Assembly: GCF_000321225.1 (NCBI RefSeq)
Contig: NW_004452137.1
Coordinates: forward strand, 89,441 to 153,440
DNA: 64,000 bases
From: Odobenus rosmarus divergens
Taxonomy: Eukaryota > Chordata > Mammalia > Carnivora > Odobenidae
Direction of reading: 5' to 3'
Shown: piece after piece, positions 24,522 through 36,580 of the stretch
Layout of the letters: the number at the start of each line of letters is the position of its first letter
Position numbering within the stretch: the first letter of the stretch is position 1
Translations under genes and position numbers: made by a program
Notes under the pieces: generated by a model
Told to the model about the DNA's origin: nothing
Seen by the model: the letters and a program-made list of their open reading frames with translations, nothing else
Database searches by the model: none

Positions 24522-24824
24522 CAGGAAGCTGTTTTTTTTTTTTTTAAGATTTTTTTATTTATTTGATAGAGATACAACAGCGAGAGAGGGAACACAAGCA
24601 GGGGGAGTGGGAGAGGGAGAAGAAGGCTTCCCGCCGAGCAGGGAGCCCAGTGCAGGGCTTGATCCCTCATGACCTGAGCCGAAGGCAGACGCTTAACAAC
24701 TGAGCCACCCAGGAGCCCCTGTTTGTTTGTTTGTTTGTTTATTTAAATTCAATTAGCCAACATATAGTACATTATTCGTTTCAGGTGTAGTGTTCAATAA
24801 TTCATCACTCAACAGAAAGCTGTT
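24522..24824 (-). mobile_element. L1 3' fragment with a Can-SINE in its tail
   Basis: A reverse SINEC (about 24534-24717, ending CCACCCAGGAGCCCC) is followed by (GTTT)n and an antisense L1 3' end (about 24740-24812; TTAGCCAACATATAGTACAT). One duplication, CAGGAAGCTGTT (24522-24533) against CAGAAAGCTGTT (24813-24824), flanks the whole composite. The SINE therefore sits at the L1-tail/host junction. Confidence 0.85.
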
Positions 24825-25055
24825 GTACGGCCATTTTCTTTCTTTCTTTTTTTTTTAAGATTTTATTTATTTATTTGACAGAGAGAGCATGCACACAAGC
24901 AGGGGGAGCAACAGAGGGAGAGGGAGAAGCAGGCTCTCCACTGAGCAGGGAGCCCCATGTGGGGCTCAGTCTCGACTCTGGGATCATGATCTGAGCTGAA
25001 GGCAGAGGCTTAACCAATGGAGCCACCCAGGTGCCCCTGTATGGTCATTTTCTTT
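24824..25055 (-). mobile_element. Can-SINE with 18-bp TSD
   Basis: Reverse-oriented SINEC. The TSD TGTACGGCCATTTTCTTT (24824-24841) is repeated as TGTATGGTCATTTTCTTT (25038-25055), with two mismatches. It starts directly beside the L1/SINE composite. Confidence 0.95.
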
Positions 25056-25396
25056 ATCTTTTCAAGTGCTTCCTCAGTTATCACCTATACTTTTCTGCTT
25101 TATTTCTCTTTCTAGCAACATCTAACATATTTTGTAGTTTATTCAGTTGTTTATAAAATGTCTCCCCTCATTAGAATATATGACCCAAGGAAGCAGGGAT
25201 TTTGGTTTGTTTTTAAAACTGCCATAACTCCAGAACTTAAAGCAATGTTGGATATATTGGTGATGTCTAATAATTTGTGGAATTACATAGAAACAATTCT
25301 AGAATTTAATAGAAATTACAATAATTGATGTTGGGATTTAATGGAAAAATTATACAGGACTAGTAGATATTGATGCAAGATGGAAATGGTTTTAAG

Positions 25397-25625
25397 AATG
25401 AATGGGAATGGGGCGCCTCGGTGGCTCAATCAGTTGAGCATCAGACTCTTGATTTCGGTTCAGGTCACTGATCTCAGGCACCTGGGATTGAGCCCCACAT
25501 CAGGCTCCACGCTCAGTGGAGAGTCTGCTTGAAATTCTCTCTCATCTCCCTCTGCCCTCCCTGCACTCTCTCTTTCTCTCTTAAATAAAAAAAAAATTAA
25601 AAATTAAAAAAATAAATGAATGGGA
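25397..25625 (+). mobile_element. Older Can-SINE with 11-bp TSD
   Basis: Sense SINEC variant beginning GGGGCGCCTCGGTGGCTCAA and containing an ATCAGACTCTTGATTTCGG block typical of an older subfamily. The TSD AATGAATGGGA is at 25397-25407 and 25615-25625. Confidence 0.95.
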
Positions 25626-27389
25626 GCTGTGGGAGCTGAGGAAATGGAGACTGCATATATATAACCAGCTGTTATATATAACCAGTTCATAGGCTTCTGT
25701 TAATCCCATGTGCTCCGGAGTAACCAAGCAAGGCCACCAATGGTTACTAAGTACATCTTAAAAAACCATGCATATATCTTATTCCTGAAGGTTATACTGA
25801 GTGAGGTAGCAGTTGAATACAGAAGTCAGAAAGAAAATGACATGGGTTTTTTTTTGGGGGGGGGCAAAATTCAAGTCTGAATATCCTGATTTCAGAAGGC
25901 TTTATTTAGAACAATGATTAAAAAAATGCTACTAAAATAGACATAGTAGTGGTGTTTTCAGGCTTGAGTAAAGACTCATTCACCAGATATTTTTATATCT
26001 CTGTGAAGCTAATTTCCTTGGGCTCAGTTGTAGAGATGTAAGTAAGGTATGCTTTAGTAACTTGAGTTTTGGAGAAAAAAGGAAAATGATTTGATTTTCT
26101 AAGCTAGTTGATATTTTAGAACCAATATAAATATAAAATTTAATTGGAATAAAAGTAAATAATTAAATATCTGTCTAACCCAACCACAACACACACACAC
26201 AGTCTCACAAGTATGCTGACATAGAAGCACATGTGTACTAGAGGAAATCCCTGTGCTTTAGACACTTAAGAGAGAAAAGGGAAACTATTTGAAGGAAATT
26301 TTAGGAAAAGCTGCAAAGAGTTGAATGTATATTTAACTATGCTTTGCCAAGAAAAAGCATAATAATCAATTTGTTTATTTATGAAATGTTATACTGTTAT
26401 CCTTAGGAAGATCCATGCTGATCTAATGACTCTTTTTTTTTTTTTTAAACCAATTGTCTCATGACCTTGAGAGTGATTTGCCTGTCCAGAGTCAAAATGG
26501 TCCTATAGCAGTTTGCCTCTTAGAGCCCGAGAGAGCTCCCATGAGCACCCATAGCTGCCAAACCACCACACATTCCATGGTTCCGAGTGAGGTATTTGTG
26601 AAGTAAATTATTTAAAGTGAGTGGAACAGTTTTTCTGTCCCTCAGGATGGGTGGAGTTCTTGCTTAGCTCCTCATTCCATCTACCAAGCAGTTTCCAGTG
26701 TGATTTCAACTGAAGATACCGTTTGTATGGTTTACTCAAAATAGGTCTCCCCTGCCTCCTTTAAGTGATTTGCTTTCCATGAACGGAGAGAAAACCCTTA
26801 TATCTTAGAGTACTTTGAGGCTGGTCACAAATGGTCTTTAAATACTGTTACTACAGTCCGCTGCTTGACATGAGAATTGAGCAAGGTCAACACAATATTG
26901 ATCAGTTTTATCTTTTCTACAAATTAATACTATTTCTTTTCTAGATTCTAGTTTTTCTCTCATGTACTATAAACATAATCTGAATTCTCATTTCCATATA
27001 TTATTTTGAAAATGTTCTTATACACACTATGTCAGACAATGAGATTATGAATATCATTGAATAAGATTCAAGTTTGTGAATGACTACTATGTTTTTAGTT
27101 TGTTTTTTGTCATGGCATTAATTAGTTTGAACTTCTGTTGCCTTCGTTAGAGTCATGAATATCTGTCAGTGACTTGAATGAGTATATATGAGAAAGTTTA
27201 AGTGCTCTGTGGTATTATTATAAATATTGTTGCATACTAATATTCAAATTCATACATATGCTAGTATTTCAAACAACTATATTTCTAAAGGGAATATTAT
27301 TATGATGCAATATTTTAGTCCATTTGGTTTTACACTGAATGAACAAAGGATCATCTAATTCTCTAAAATCCCTAAGAAAAAATCATATT
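25626..27389. other. Unique AT-rich intronic DNA
   Basis: Short CA, G and T tracts only. No gene or repeat family was recognised. Confidence 0.5.
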
Positions 27390-27633
27390 GAAAGTGACAA
27401 TGAAGTTTGGGGCGCCTGGGTGGCTCAGCCGTTAAGCGTCTGCCTTCAGCTCAGGTCATGATCTCAGGGTCCTGGGATCGACCCCCGCATTGGGCTCCCT
27501 GCTCGGCGGGAAGTCTGTTTCTCCCTCTCCCACTCTCCCTGCTTGTGTTCCCTCTCTCGCTGTCTCTCTCTCTCTCTCTCCATCAAATAAATAAATAAAA
27601 TCTTAAAAAAAAAGAAAGAAAGTGACAGTGAAG
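27390..27633 (+). mobile_element. Can-SINE with 16-bp TSD
   Basis: Full-length sense SINEC. The TSD GAAAGTGACAATGAAG (27390-27405) is repeated as GAAAGTGACAGTGAAG (27618-27633). Confidence 0.97.
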
Positions 27634-29744
27634 GAATACACATAATGCAGATGTGACTTACCTGTAGTCATAGAATCTCTACAGATATTTTAACCTTGAA
27701 AAGAAACCTTTAAGCAGAAGATTTATTCCCAACATAATTTGGTTATCCAATTACGAGCCTGGAGCTTACATGTTTTTAGAATAAGCAGTCATGTCTGTCT
27801 GTCTCTGTCTTTCTACCCATACACATGCACTCACGGAGAAATACCTATATTTTTATATTTATTTGATCTATAAACCTTAAAAATTCTCACTGTATATCCA
27901 GGGCATTTCTGTTTTCTTCATTCATTTCTCCTTAAAAATAAAATAAAAATCAGTCAGGGATCTCTAATAGCAAAAGTAAAGATTTTAAAAGCTTAACCTT
28001 CCTACAATTATTTTTGCTCTAGATTTTTGTGTTTAGAGTAGGTTGTTCTTGCCCCTTTAAAAAAAGAAAACAACATGAAGGAGGAAAAGATGTGGAAAGA
28101 GAAGAGAAGGAAATACAAAAGGTGTGTAGCAGGGTATTTCTAAGTCACATTTCATTTTCCCTTAATTTTTTTTCCCCAACCCTGTTTATCATTTGGTGGA
28201 AAATAAAACCAATCTGGATGTGAAACTAACAGACCAGTTGTGAAATTACAAAACTAGTAATGCACTCTAAGATTTAAGACTGGGGGATTTAAGGATTTGG
28301 TTTCAATATCCATTGAAATTAGACTTTCCTGTGTATATTGATAAATAGTTGTGCCAGTTGAAAACTAAAGTAGCCACTTGGTGACAACAAGATGACGTGT
28401 GAATTACCCAAGCTTGAGAATAGCAAGTTGGAGGAAGAAGTTGAACAGTTGCAATTACAATGTTGCAGTTGACCTCCCATAGTTGGAAGAATGCCACTGA
28501 CACTGCTGCTCACCTTGATTAACAAGCATCTTCTACAGCTCCTGGACCATTGAAAAGTGACATTTTACATTTTCAAGCTTGGTTATTAATTTAATCTGTG
28601 TAAACATTGATTCATAATCTGTAATGGGTATGCCCATAATTTCAAATGAAAATGACATATGCAAACTGTGGAAATATGACAAACCAGCTACTCAAGTTTC
28701 CAGCAATCTAAACTGTGAAATATGTGCTCATAATGCTGGGTGAAAAAAGCGTGCTAAAGCTGCTGATTGCCTTTTTAGAAAGTGCTGAGCGAAAGCTTAA
28801 ACGGGAGTTTGTAACCCTCAGGGTGTGACTACCTCCTGGGGCAACGGAAAAAGTTTCACTGTGGGCTGCGTGAAGACCGGCACCTGACACTTCTCCCCAG
28901 ATGAAGGGAGGAATAGTCCTATTCTAAGGCACAGAAAATTGCTTGGAAGCCAATGTCCTGTTTTATAATCTTCTTTTATGAAGATAATGAAGACAATAAT
29001 GGCCACTTTTTCTAGTACATTGGCCATATTGGGGTGGGGGTAGGGGGTAGGAAACTTGCTAACATAACATTTATTGAGTGTTGAGAGCATGCTACTTATT
29101 TTGTTATTGCAGAAAGGCCAGCTATGTGGGAGTTGCCAAGACTCCTGATCTACTCTCTTCCATGTATTAAAAAGAAGTTTTGAGTCTCCTTTCCAACTGT
29201 GGGAAGAGGGAAATGCAGTGCCTCTCCCTTTAGTAACACTGGGATTCTGAGGTTTCCCATCTGTTCTAGGAATGTTTGCTAAGATTCCTTGCTTCCACAA
29301 AACACTGCTTGCTGCCCTTCTCGCCTCTCTCTTTCTGAGTTGCTTTCTCTCAGTTCTTGAATCCCTTGTGTGTACTGGCGAGAAGAGGGAAGAGTAGGGG
29401 GCGGCCCTACTTCCTTTTAATACTTTCCAAAGTACAACTAACATGAGATGGATCCTGAAAATTGTGGGTAATGATAGAGTGAGCGCCAGGCACAGCTCAG
29501 AAACCAATGCAACATTTAATACTTTATAAGCCAGCTTTATTTTTGAAAGTCTCTGTCTCAACCTAATGTGGAATATTTTCCATGTACCAACTTTCTTTTC
29601 CTTAGTTCCTGGTTCCCACCATTTTCTAAGTAATTTCTCTCCTTATACCTCTCTACTTTATCGCCTCTTCACTTCGCCTCTCCCCCATGCCAACTCCTTC
29701 AGGTTACCTCTCCTTTCTCTTTTTGGATTTCTTTTTAAAATCCA
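27634..29744. other. Unique intronic DNA with a 247-codon minus-strand ORF
   Basis: No repeat family was recognised in about 2.1 kb. The minus strand is open for 247 codons at 28818-29561. I see no domain, signal peptide or family resemblance in it, so I do not call a gene, but the length is unusual for this base composition. Confidence 0.5.
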
Positions 29745-30290
29745 ACTTTTTTTTAAATGCTGACTCATTTTAGACCTAAAGACACCTGCAGATTGAAAGT
29801 AAGGGGATGGAGAAACATTTATCACACTAATGGACGTCAAAAGAAAGCTGGAATAGCAATACTTATATTGGACAAACTAGACTTATTTAAAACAAAGACT
29901 GTAACAAGAGACAAAGAAGGGCATTATATAATCATAAAGGGGGCAGTTGGACAAGAAGATATAACAATTGTAAATATTTATGCACCCAACATGGGAGCAC
30001 CCAGATATATAAAACAATTAATAGCAAACATAAAGGAACTACTTGATAATAATATAATAGTAGTAGGGGACTTTAACATCCTGCTTACTTCAATGGACAG
30101 ATCATTTAAACAGAAAATCGACGAGGAAACAATGGCTTTGAATGACACACTGGACCGGATGGACTTAACAGATATATTCAGTACGTTCTGTTCTAAAACA
30201 GCAGAATAAAAATTCTTTTCAAGTGTACATGGAACAGTCTCAAGAATATATACACTACTGCCATACTGATCTTTAACTGATATGAATAAT
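29745..30290 (+). mobile_element. L1 ORF2 endonuclease-domain fragment
   Basis: Sense L1 fragment truncated at both ends. The frame 29757-30209 is open for 150 codons and carries recognisable ORF2p endonuclease residues (RDKEGHYI, NIYAPNMGAP, VVGDFN), about a quarter of the way into the protein. Homology continues to about 30250 after a stop. It cannot be active. Confidence 0.92.
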
Positions 30291-30299
30291 TCATACTAG

Positions 30300-30420
30300 G
30301 TGTTTAATAGCCAGACTCTGGAGTTAAACTTGGCTTGAATATTTCAAATCTATCACCCACTAGCTGTTGACTATAGACAAAACATTCATCCTCGGTGAGC
30401 CTTTGCTTCCTCATGGGAAG
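30300..30420 (+). mobile_element. MIR SINE relic
   Basis: Sense MIR with an ACTCTGGAGTTAAACTTGGC block (30314) and an ACTAGCTGTTGACTATAGAC block. Confidence 0.7.
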
Positions 30421-30649
30421 TCATATGTATCTGTAATTGAACCTCATTATTCACAGATTCTGTATTTGCAAATTCATTTTGTAGCCCTCCCACCTCCACA
30501 AAGAAGCCACTTGTCTGTTTAACACTGTGTTCTGGGGCCCATCTTTACACATCTAGATAGTTAAAGTATTTTGCTAAAAAAGGAAAAGGAGAGAGAAAGA
30601 AGGAAGGCTAAAAATTGAAGCCACTTATTCATTCTCTTCCCTCATCTGC

Positions 30650-30820
30650 TATCTTTTGCAAAAATATTCACAACAGTCCTTCAAGAAAGGTTATAATATA
30701 TCCAGTTTTCAAGTATGAAAATAAGGCTCTAAGGTATTAATGAAGTGGCCCAATTCACACAACTACTATGTGGCAGAGCTTTTATTAAAACCGGTCTGTA
30801 AAGCTAGGGCTCTGTGCATG
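30650..30820 (-). mobile_element. MIR SINE relic
   Basis: Antisense MIR with an AAAATAAGGCTCTAAGG-like block and TATGTGGCAGAGCTTTTATT. Confidence 0.7.
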
Positions 30821-31597
30821 TGCATGCATGTGTGCACGCTGTCTGCATGTATGTTTATGTAATATTTTAGACAAGACCCTGTATCCCTGTATCAAATGCA
30901 CCATGCAGGACCACCATTTTTAAAAATAATCAGAAAATACAGAAGAGCTTATTGGTTGTCAAATGTTGTTAGATGAACAATTAAAGTTTTTCTGAGTATT
31001 ATCATGATTCATATTTGTTTTCAGATTGATTAAATTCCCTTATGTATCACATTTCCCATCTTTTTTTGCTCCTCATGGCCCGCAGATGTCCTTTGACTAT
31101 CACTATTGCAGACTTGGCCTTGAAAAGCAGGCAGCTTGGTCTGGGCTCAAGTCACCTTCTGTTGGTAGAGTGTTTATGGGCTGAGAATGATACCAGCCCA
31201 GGGAGTGCAGTGCAAAGAGAAAACACACTCCTACAGACCCAAATACAGAGCCCATCTTGGTCTTCCACAAATCATTTGTCATATGGATGTTTTAAATACA
31301 CCAGATGAGACAGTAATAGAGTATCTCTATTTACAAATGGTTTATTTAACTTTCCATTTCTAGCTTCTAGCCCATTTTTAACGGAAATGTGCAGAAACAT
31401 TGTACATACTTGAATAAGAGAAAACAGGAAGGAAGAGTTAAAGATACAATTTAATGTGTAGTTAAGCCATCAGATAAATAAAAGTGATTTTTTTTCTTAT
31501 GACAATAAATGATAAAACACTGAATTACCAATAGTCAAAGTCAAAGTTAGTCAAAATAGTCAAAAATAGTCAAAGTTCATGAATGGTTGATTTATTT

Positions 31598-31635
<38 letters not shown>

Positions 31636-31754
31636 TGGCCAATGCCATAGGAGAAATCTCAACTACAAAGTAACCAGAAGTCCAGATTAAAAGAAGAGAT
31701 GCTATTTTTTGTGAATCACTTGTAATTTTTAAATCTTTCATGTATCTCCGTCTG
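30821..31754. other. Intronic DNA with microsatellites
   Basis: Holds GTCAAA-like tandem units (31531-31576) and a CA repeat (31601-31633). No gene was seen; the 88-codon ORF at 31042-31308 has no domain. Confidence 0.5.
31601..31633. repeat. CA dinucleotide microsatellite
   Basis: About 16 uninterrupted AC units. Confidence 0.95.
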
Positions 31755-32180
31755 TAATAGTTTGAATGGTGGCACTGAAAAGATGAATGTCAATGTCCTA
31801 ACCTTCAGAACCTGTGAATATGAATTTATTTGGAAAACAAAAGGCTTTTTACAGATTTAAGTTAAAGATCATACTGGATGTAGGGTTGGTCCCAAATCCA
31901 ATGACAGGTATCCTTATAAGAGAAAGGCCCAGGGAGATATGAAACTCAGACACACAGCGAAGAAGTCATATAAGGATGAAGGCACTGATTAGAATCATAC
32001 AGGCCCTATGTAAGGAGCAGTGAAGTCACCAGAATCTGGAAAAGGAATGGAAGACTTGTTCTTTAGAGCCTGTTGCCTACTCCCCTTGATTTCAGACGTC
32101 CAGCCTCCCCAGATGTCATAGAATAAATTTTTGAACCACTCATTTTGTAGTAATTTGCTATGACAGTTCTAGGAAACGAA
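31755..32180 (+). mobile_element. MLT1-type MaLR LTR (ancient ERVL)
   Basis: Solo LTR in sense orientation, recognised by AATATGAATTTATTTGGAAA, a CCAATGACAGGTATCCTTAT block, TTGATTTCAGACGTCCAGCC and a final TAATTTGCTATGACAG. No internal viral coding sequence is attached. It is highly diverged and inert. Confidence 0.8.
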
Positions 32181-32429
32181 TCCTCTGCCTATATCTATAA
32201 TAAGAATAATAATTCTAGGTGTTTGGTAAAAGTCTCACAACCTACAGTAGACATTTTCATGCAAAGATGGTATGTATACAAATTAGTGAAAATTTTACGG
32301 AAAGTCGTTGCCAATTGTAATCTGATTCATTTAATTTTAAGATCATACTATTTGATAAAATAATTCTGCTTTTAGACTGTCTCTTATGAAATGATCAGAA
32401 ACTTAGCTCTTAACACCTTTCCCTTAGAA

Positions 32430-32505
32430 ATTCTCATACAGTTGGTCTGTAGTGGGGCCCAGGAATCTATATTTTTAATAAGTACTCTGATTGTTACCTG
32501 CCAGG
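32430..32505 (+). mobile_element. MER5-type hAT fragment
   Basis: A GGGGCCCAGGAATCTATATT block followed by AATAAGTACTCTGATTG resembles the MER5 core. It is short and old. Confidence 0.5.
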
Positions 32506-32997
32506 TTTAAAAAAAAACCAGTATTATAATTTTGAATTTTTCTCTTTTATATGTAAGATATGAGAATCTACCCCCTTTATTGATTTATTATAGAAATAAA
32601 ATTGAGTATTAAAGAACTGGTTAATTGTGTTTATATTTGATTATGAAATCAAATGTATTTATTGGTTCTTTTTCACATTTTAGGTAGATTATACATTCTC
32701 TAAAATAATTGTGCGTTGTATTCATAATCAGAAACCAAGTCTGTAGAGATCATTATTCTGTAATGTGATCAGTAATATAATGAAGATACATATGATAATG
32801 TGTGTAAACAGGAAATAATAACAATAAATTAGCTTTACCTGAGTTGGGAGGTCATCCAGGATATTTTACAAGGAGTTGACATTTATACAGAAACTTGAAG
32901 AAAGCAAGAACATTTCAGAGTGAGAATAAAAAATCAAAGAAACAGAGATCTAAAAGTGCATGTTTTCATAATAATAAAATAAATTCTATAGCATGTT

Positions 32998-33150
32998 AGT
33001 ATTTTTTATAAATTGTAGTTGACACACAGTGTTACATTAGCATGGGTGTACCATATAGTGATTTGACAACTGTATATGTTACGCTATGCTCACCACAAGT
33101 TTAACTACCATCTGTCACCATACCATATAGTACATTAATATTTGTGTTAG
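32998..33150 (-). mobile_element. L1 3' UTR fragment
   Basis: Antisense L1M-type 3' end: AAATTGTAGTTGACACACAG, ATGCTCACCACAAGTTTAAC and ACCATCTGTCACCATAC blocks. Confidence 0.8.
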
Positions 33151-33162
33151 CAGAGTGTTATT

Positions 33163-33373
33163 AAAAAGGAGTCAGATTGGGCACCTGGGTGGCTCAGTTG
33201 GTTAAGTGACTGCCTTTGGTTCAGGTCATGATCCCGGAGTTCCGGGATCGAGTTCCGCATCGGGCTCCCTGCTCAGCAGGTAGTCTGGTTCTCCCTATGA
33301 CCCTACCCACTCTTGTGTTCTCTCTCTCTCAAATAAATAAATAAAATCTTAAAAAAAAAAAAGGAGTCAGATT
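33163..33373 (+). mobile_element. Can-SINE with 16-bp TSD
   Basis: Sense SINEC. The TSD AAAAAGGAGTCAGATT is at 33163-33178 and 33358-33373, perfect apart from overlap with the A tail. Confidence 0.97.
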
Positions 33374-33467
33374 TTTCAGGAGCCTATATAGCAGAAGAGC
33401 ATTTCTTAAGTAAAGAAGCAGTGTGACCAGATGAGTATCCTAGGAAGCTAGTCACACTGGGAGTATT

Positions 33468-33681
33468 AAAGAAGGGGGAGGGGCGCCTGGGTGGCTCAGT
33501 TGTTAAGCATCTGCCTTCAGCTCAGGTCATGATCCTGGAGTCCTGGGATCAAGTCCTGCATCGGGCTCCCGGCTCAGCGGGAAGTCTGCTTCTCCCTCTG
33601 ACCCTCCCCCCTCTCATGTGCTCTCTCTCTCTCTCTCTCAAATAAATAAATAAAATCTTAAAAAAAAAAAAGAAGGGGGAG
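33468..33681 (+). mobile_element. Can-SINE with 13-bp TSD
   Basis: Sense SINEC, full length. The TSD AAAGAAGGGGGAG is at 33468-33480 and 33669-33681. It lies only about 95 bases from the previous SINE, in the same orientation. Confidence 0.97.
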
Positions 33682-33964
33682 AAGTTGAGTTTGTCGTTAA
33701 GCAGGTACAGAATGACAAGGGTAGAAGGAGATGAGAGAATAGGAGAAATGTTCAAGTGATCATCACCTTTACTAAAAAAACCCTCTACTTTATATTATCC
33801 TTCATGCATACCATTTTTGAAAACATTAGTAGCCTAATACAAACCTGGATACAAATCAGGTCCCGCAGGAAATCCTAGGCAATTGACTTAATAAAAAGGT
33901 GCATGAGATTCACTTAAAGTGATTATTGAGAAGCTATATTAATTTTTGATAGTCTGTAATGCTC

Positions 33965-34130
33965 CTCTTCCTTAAGGCCCGTGAAAATCACCTGGAAAGC
34001 TTGTTAAAACAGATTTCTGGTTTCTACCTCACTGCAAGAGATTCTGATTCAGTAACACTGAGTGGGATTTGATAATTTGCACTTCTACCAAGTTCCTAGA
34101 CAATGCTGATAGTCTGGAACTCAGAACACA
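33965..34130 (+). mobile_element. MER5A hAT-Charlie relic
   Basis: The order AAAATCACCTGGAAAGCTTG, GAGATTCTGATTCAGTAA, AATTTGCACTTCTACCAAG and CAATGCTGATAGTCTGG is that of MER5A. Confidence 0.85.
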
Positions 34131-36094
34131 TGACAAATAATTCGGATGAATTCAGATGTACTTACCCGAAAGCCTGACAGAGACTTAGAAATAAAAACAT
34201 TTAATAGCAGCACATAACGAAAAGTCTGCACGTTGGAGCTCATAGAGCTGGCATTAACAGCCTAATTATGTCGTTAAGTACCAACATTGTCTTTATGCTT
34301 CAGATTACCCATCTTCAGCAAGCTGGCTTCTCTTCTATCTTTGGTTATAATGTGTCATGTTCCCCAAATGATTGTCACATCTCTAGAAGTAGGAAGGGGG
34401 AAGGAGAAGCCAAAGTTTGCCAAGACAGCAAAATATTTCCCTTTTTTAAATCTCTATTTGTACTAGGAAAAAAAATTCCTGAAGACCTAGGAGACTTCTT
34501 ATCTCTTATTGTCTAAACCTATCATATGACGTGGCTGTCTCTTGTTGCAGTGGAGGCTGAGAAATTGTATTTGTACATTGTATTGTGTAATGTGGGCAGA
34601 TTATGCCAGTAGGAGAGAGAGAAGGAAAGGATTAGTGGCAGGCAACCAACCATATTAAGCACATTCTGGAAGGATAAAAAGAGTTTATTTGGTTAGAATG
34701 AGTCTAAACATCATTCTTGGAGAAGAGAATAATATGCAGAGTTATAAAAGAGTACAGAGTATCCAGGAAATGGAACGAAATATATTTTAACTAGAATATA
34801 GAGTACATAGAAGGAACCTATCAAGGAGATGAAACTGCAGAGAGAGGTAAGCATACATTTTTTTTTTTTGCAATTGTATCTACATTTTGTAGTTATCATA
34901 CACCTCTTCATATTTACTACAAAAGTATGTTTTATCCCAAGGTATGATTGCGGGATTCTCTTTCAAAATGTTGAGTAATGATTAGGAAAACTCTCTCTAG
35001 GTATCAGCCTCCTTTGCTGTTGGGTCCCACTGAATCATAAATATTTGGTAGAGCTGATTACTGATAGAAATGTACATAGCCTTCTGCTGCACCTTCATTC
35101 TTTCTGCAAATGTGGCCATACTTATATCTGTGGGCCTCGAAAGCAGAGAGAAGTTTATCAGATCCTTAGAACATGAGAAGTTGGAGTAAACATGAGCCAT
35201 GATCCATTTCTCTTGTTAGATATTTCCACCTTGGGAAGTAATGGAAATTCACACCTCTGGTGAGAGTATTTCGTTTTGCCCCCAAGTGACCTGTGATCAT
35301 CATTTGCTGGGATCAGAACCATTTAACATTTTAATAGGCCTCTGCCGGGGTCTTCTAGAGTGAAAGTGAAAATCAGTGGCGTAAGGTTTCTGAAACACTG
35401 TGAAGTCCTGAAAGGAAGAGATTAATATAAATGGAAGGTGGTGATTTTATTATTCTAAAGATGCCTTTGGACTCTGTAGAATCACAGATATCATGCAGGG
35501 CTCATAGCTCTCTTCCCCCTTGCTTTAGAATCTGACTACATATAACAATTTGCAGAATGGCAGGATCTGAAACCACTCAGCATAAGAAGCTTGCAAAATC
35601 AATATAACTCCTATCAGTCAGAGACGCCAAGGACAAGATTCATTTCATGCATCAAACAGATGCAAAACTGTCGATTCCTCTACTCCTAGTGAAATGTATT
35701 TCTGTACAGATACATGAAGTTAATAAAAACTTAACACATTGATTGTGTATTGGCAGGACTATTTTTCTCTGTGATTAATAATCTCACATTGCATGCCAAT
35801 GCTATAGCAAACCCTTCCGAAATTGTTTACTACTTTTTGAAGGTAGCCTAGCCATCCTTTCTCTGATAGAGATTTCCTTAATGACAAAGGATGTTTACTA
35901 CCTGAATTATTCATTAGGAGTGTATCCCACCCTCTCTTCACTGCTGAACTTAATAAATGTTGATGGCATAAATTTATCAGATATTGTTGCAACTATATAT
36001 TTGTGCCTATCGTATTTTAAACTAAGAATTCCATGAAGGCAGGAACTATGTTTTAACCATTTCTGATTTTCAGACCTCGCTCACAAACTGGCTT

Positions 36095-36131
<37 letters not shown>

Positions 36132-36362
36132 GTGCTTAATCAGCTTGAATAAAGAAATAATGCTAATATTTTTGAGGGGCAGCTATCAAATACAATAGCT
36201 TCATACTCTTTAAAGGCAAGCTACAATTCCAACTGTACTTAAACATCTAGTGATTTATTTATTTTTTTCTCCCTGACTAGTTAGATAGTTGTTGACTTCT
36301 TTCGCCATGGTCACTGAAAAGGGAAGAGCATTCATTATATTTCACTGTGTGCCCATTTAAAC
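34131..36362. other. Unique intronic DNA with a CA repeat
   Basis: A CA microsatellite lies at 36096-36127. No repeat family or coding sequence was recognised elsewhere. Confidence 0.5.
36096..36127. repeat. CA dinucleotide microsatellite
   Basis: About 16 AC units without interruption. Confidence 0.95.
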
Positions 36363-36580
36363 AATCTAGGACGGGGCACATGGGTGGCTTAGTCGGTTAA
36401 GCATCCGACATTTGATCTCAGCTCAGGTCATGATCTCAGGGTCGTGAGATCAAACCCCATGTGGGGCTGTGTGCTCAGGGCAGAGTCGGCTTGAGATTCT
36501 CTCTCTACCTCTCCTCCTGCTCGTACTCTCTTTCTCTTCTCTAAATAAATAAATAAAAACCTTCAAAAAAAATCTATGAC
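36363..36580 (+). mobile_element. Older Can-SINE
   Basis: Sense SINEC variant beginning GGGGCACATGGGTGGCTTAG. The short TSD is AATCTAGGAC (36363-36372) against AATCTATGAC (36571-36580). Confidence 0.93.

Noticed and set aside
29757..30209. 150-codon ORF as a host gene
   Set aside because: The residues are those of the L1 ORF2 endonuclease domain.
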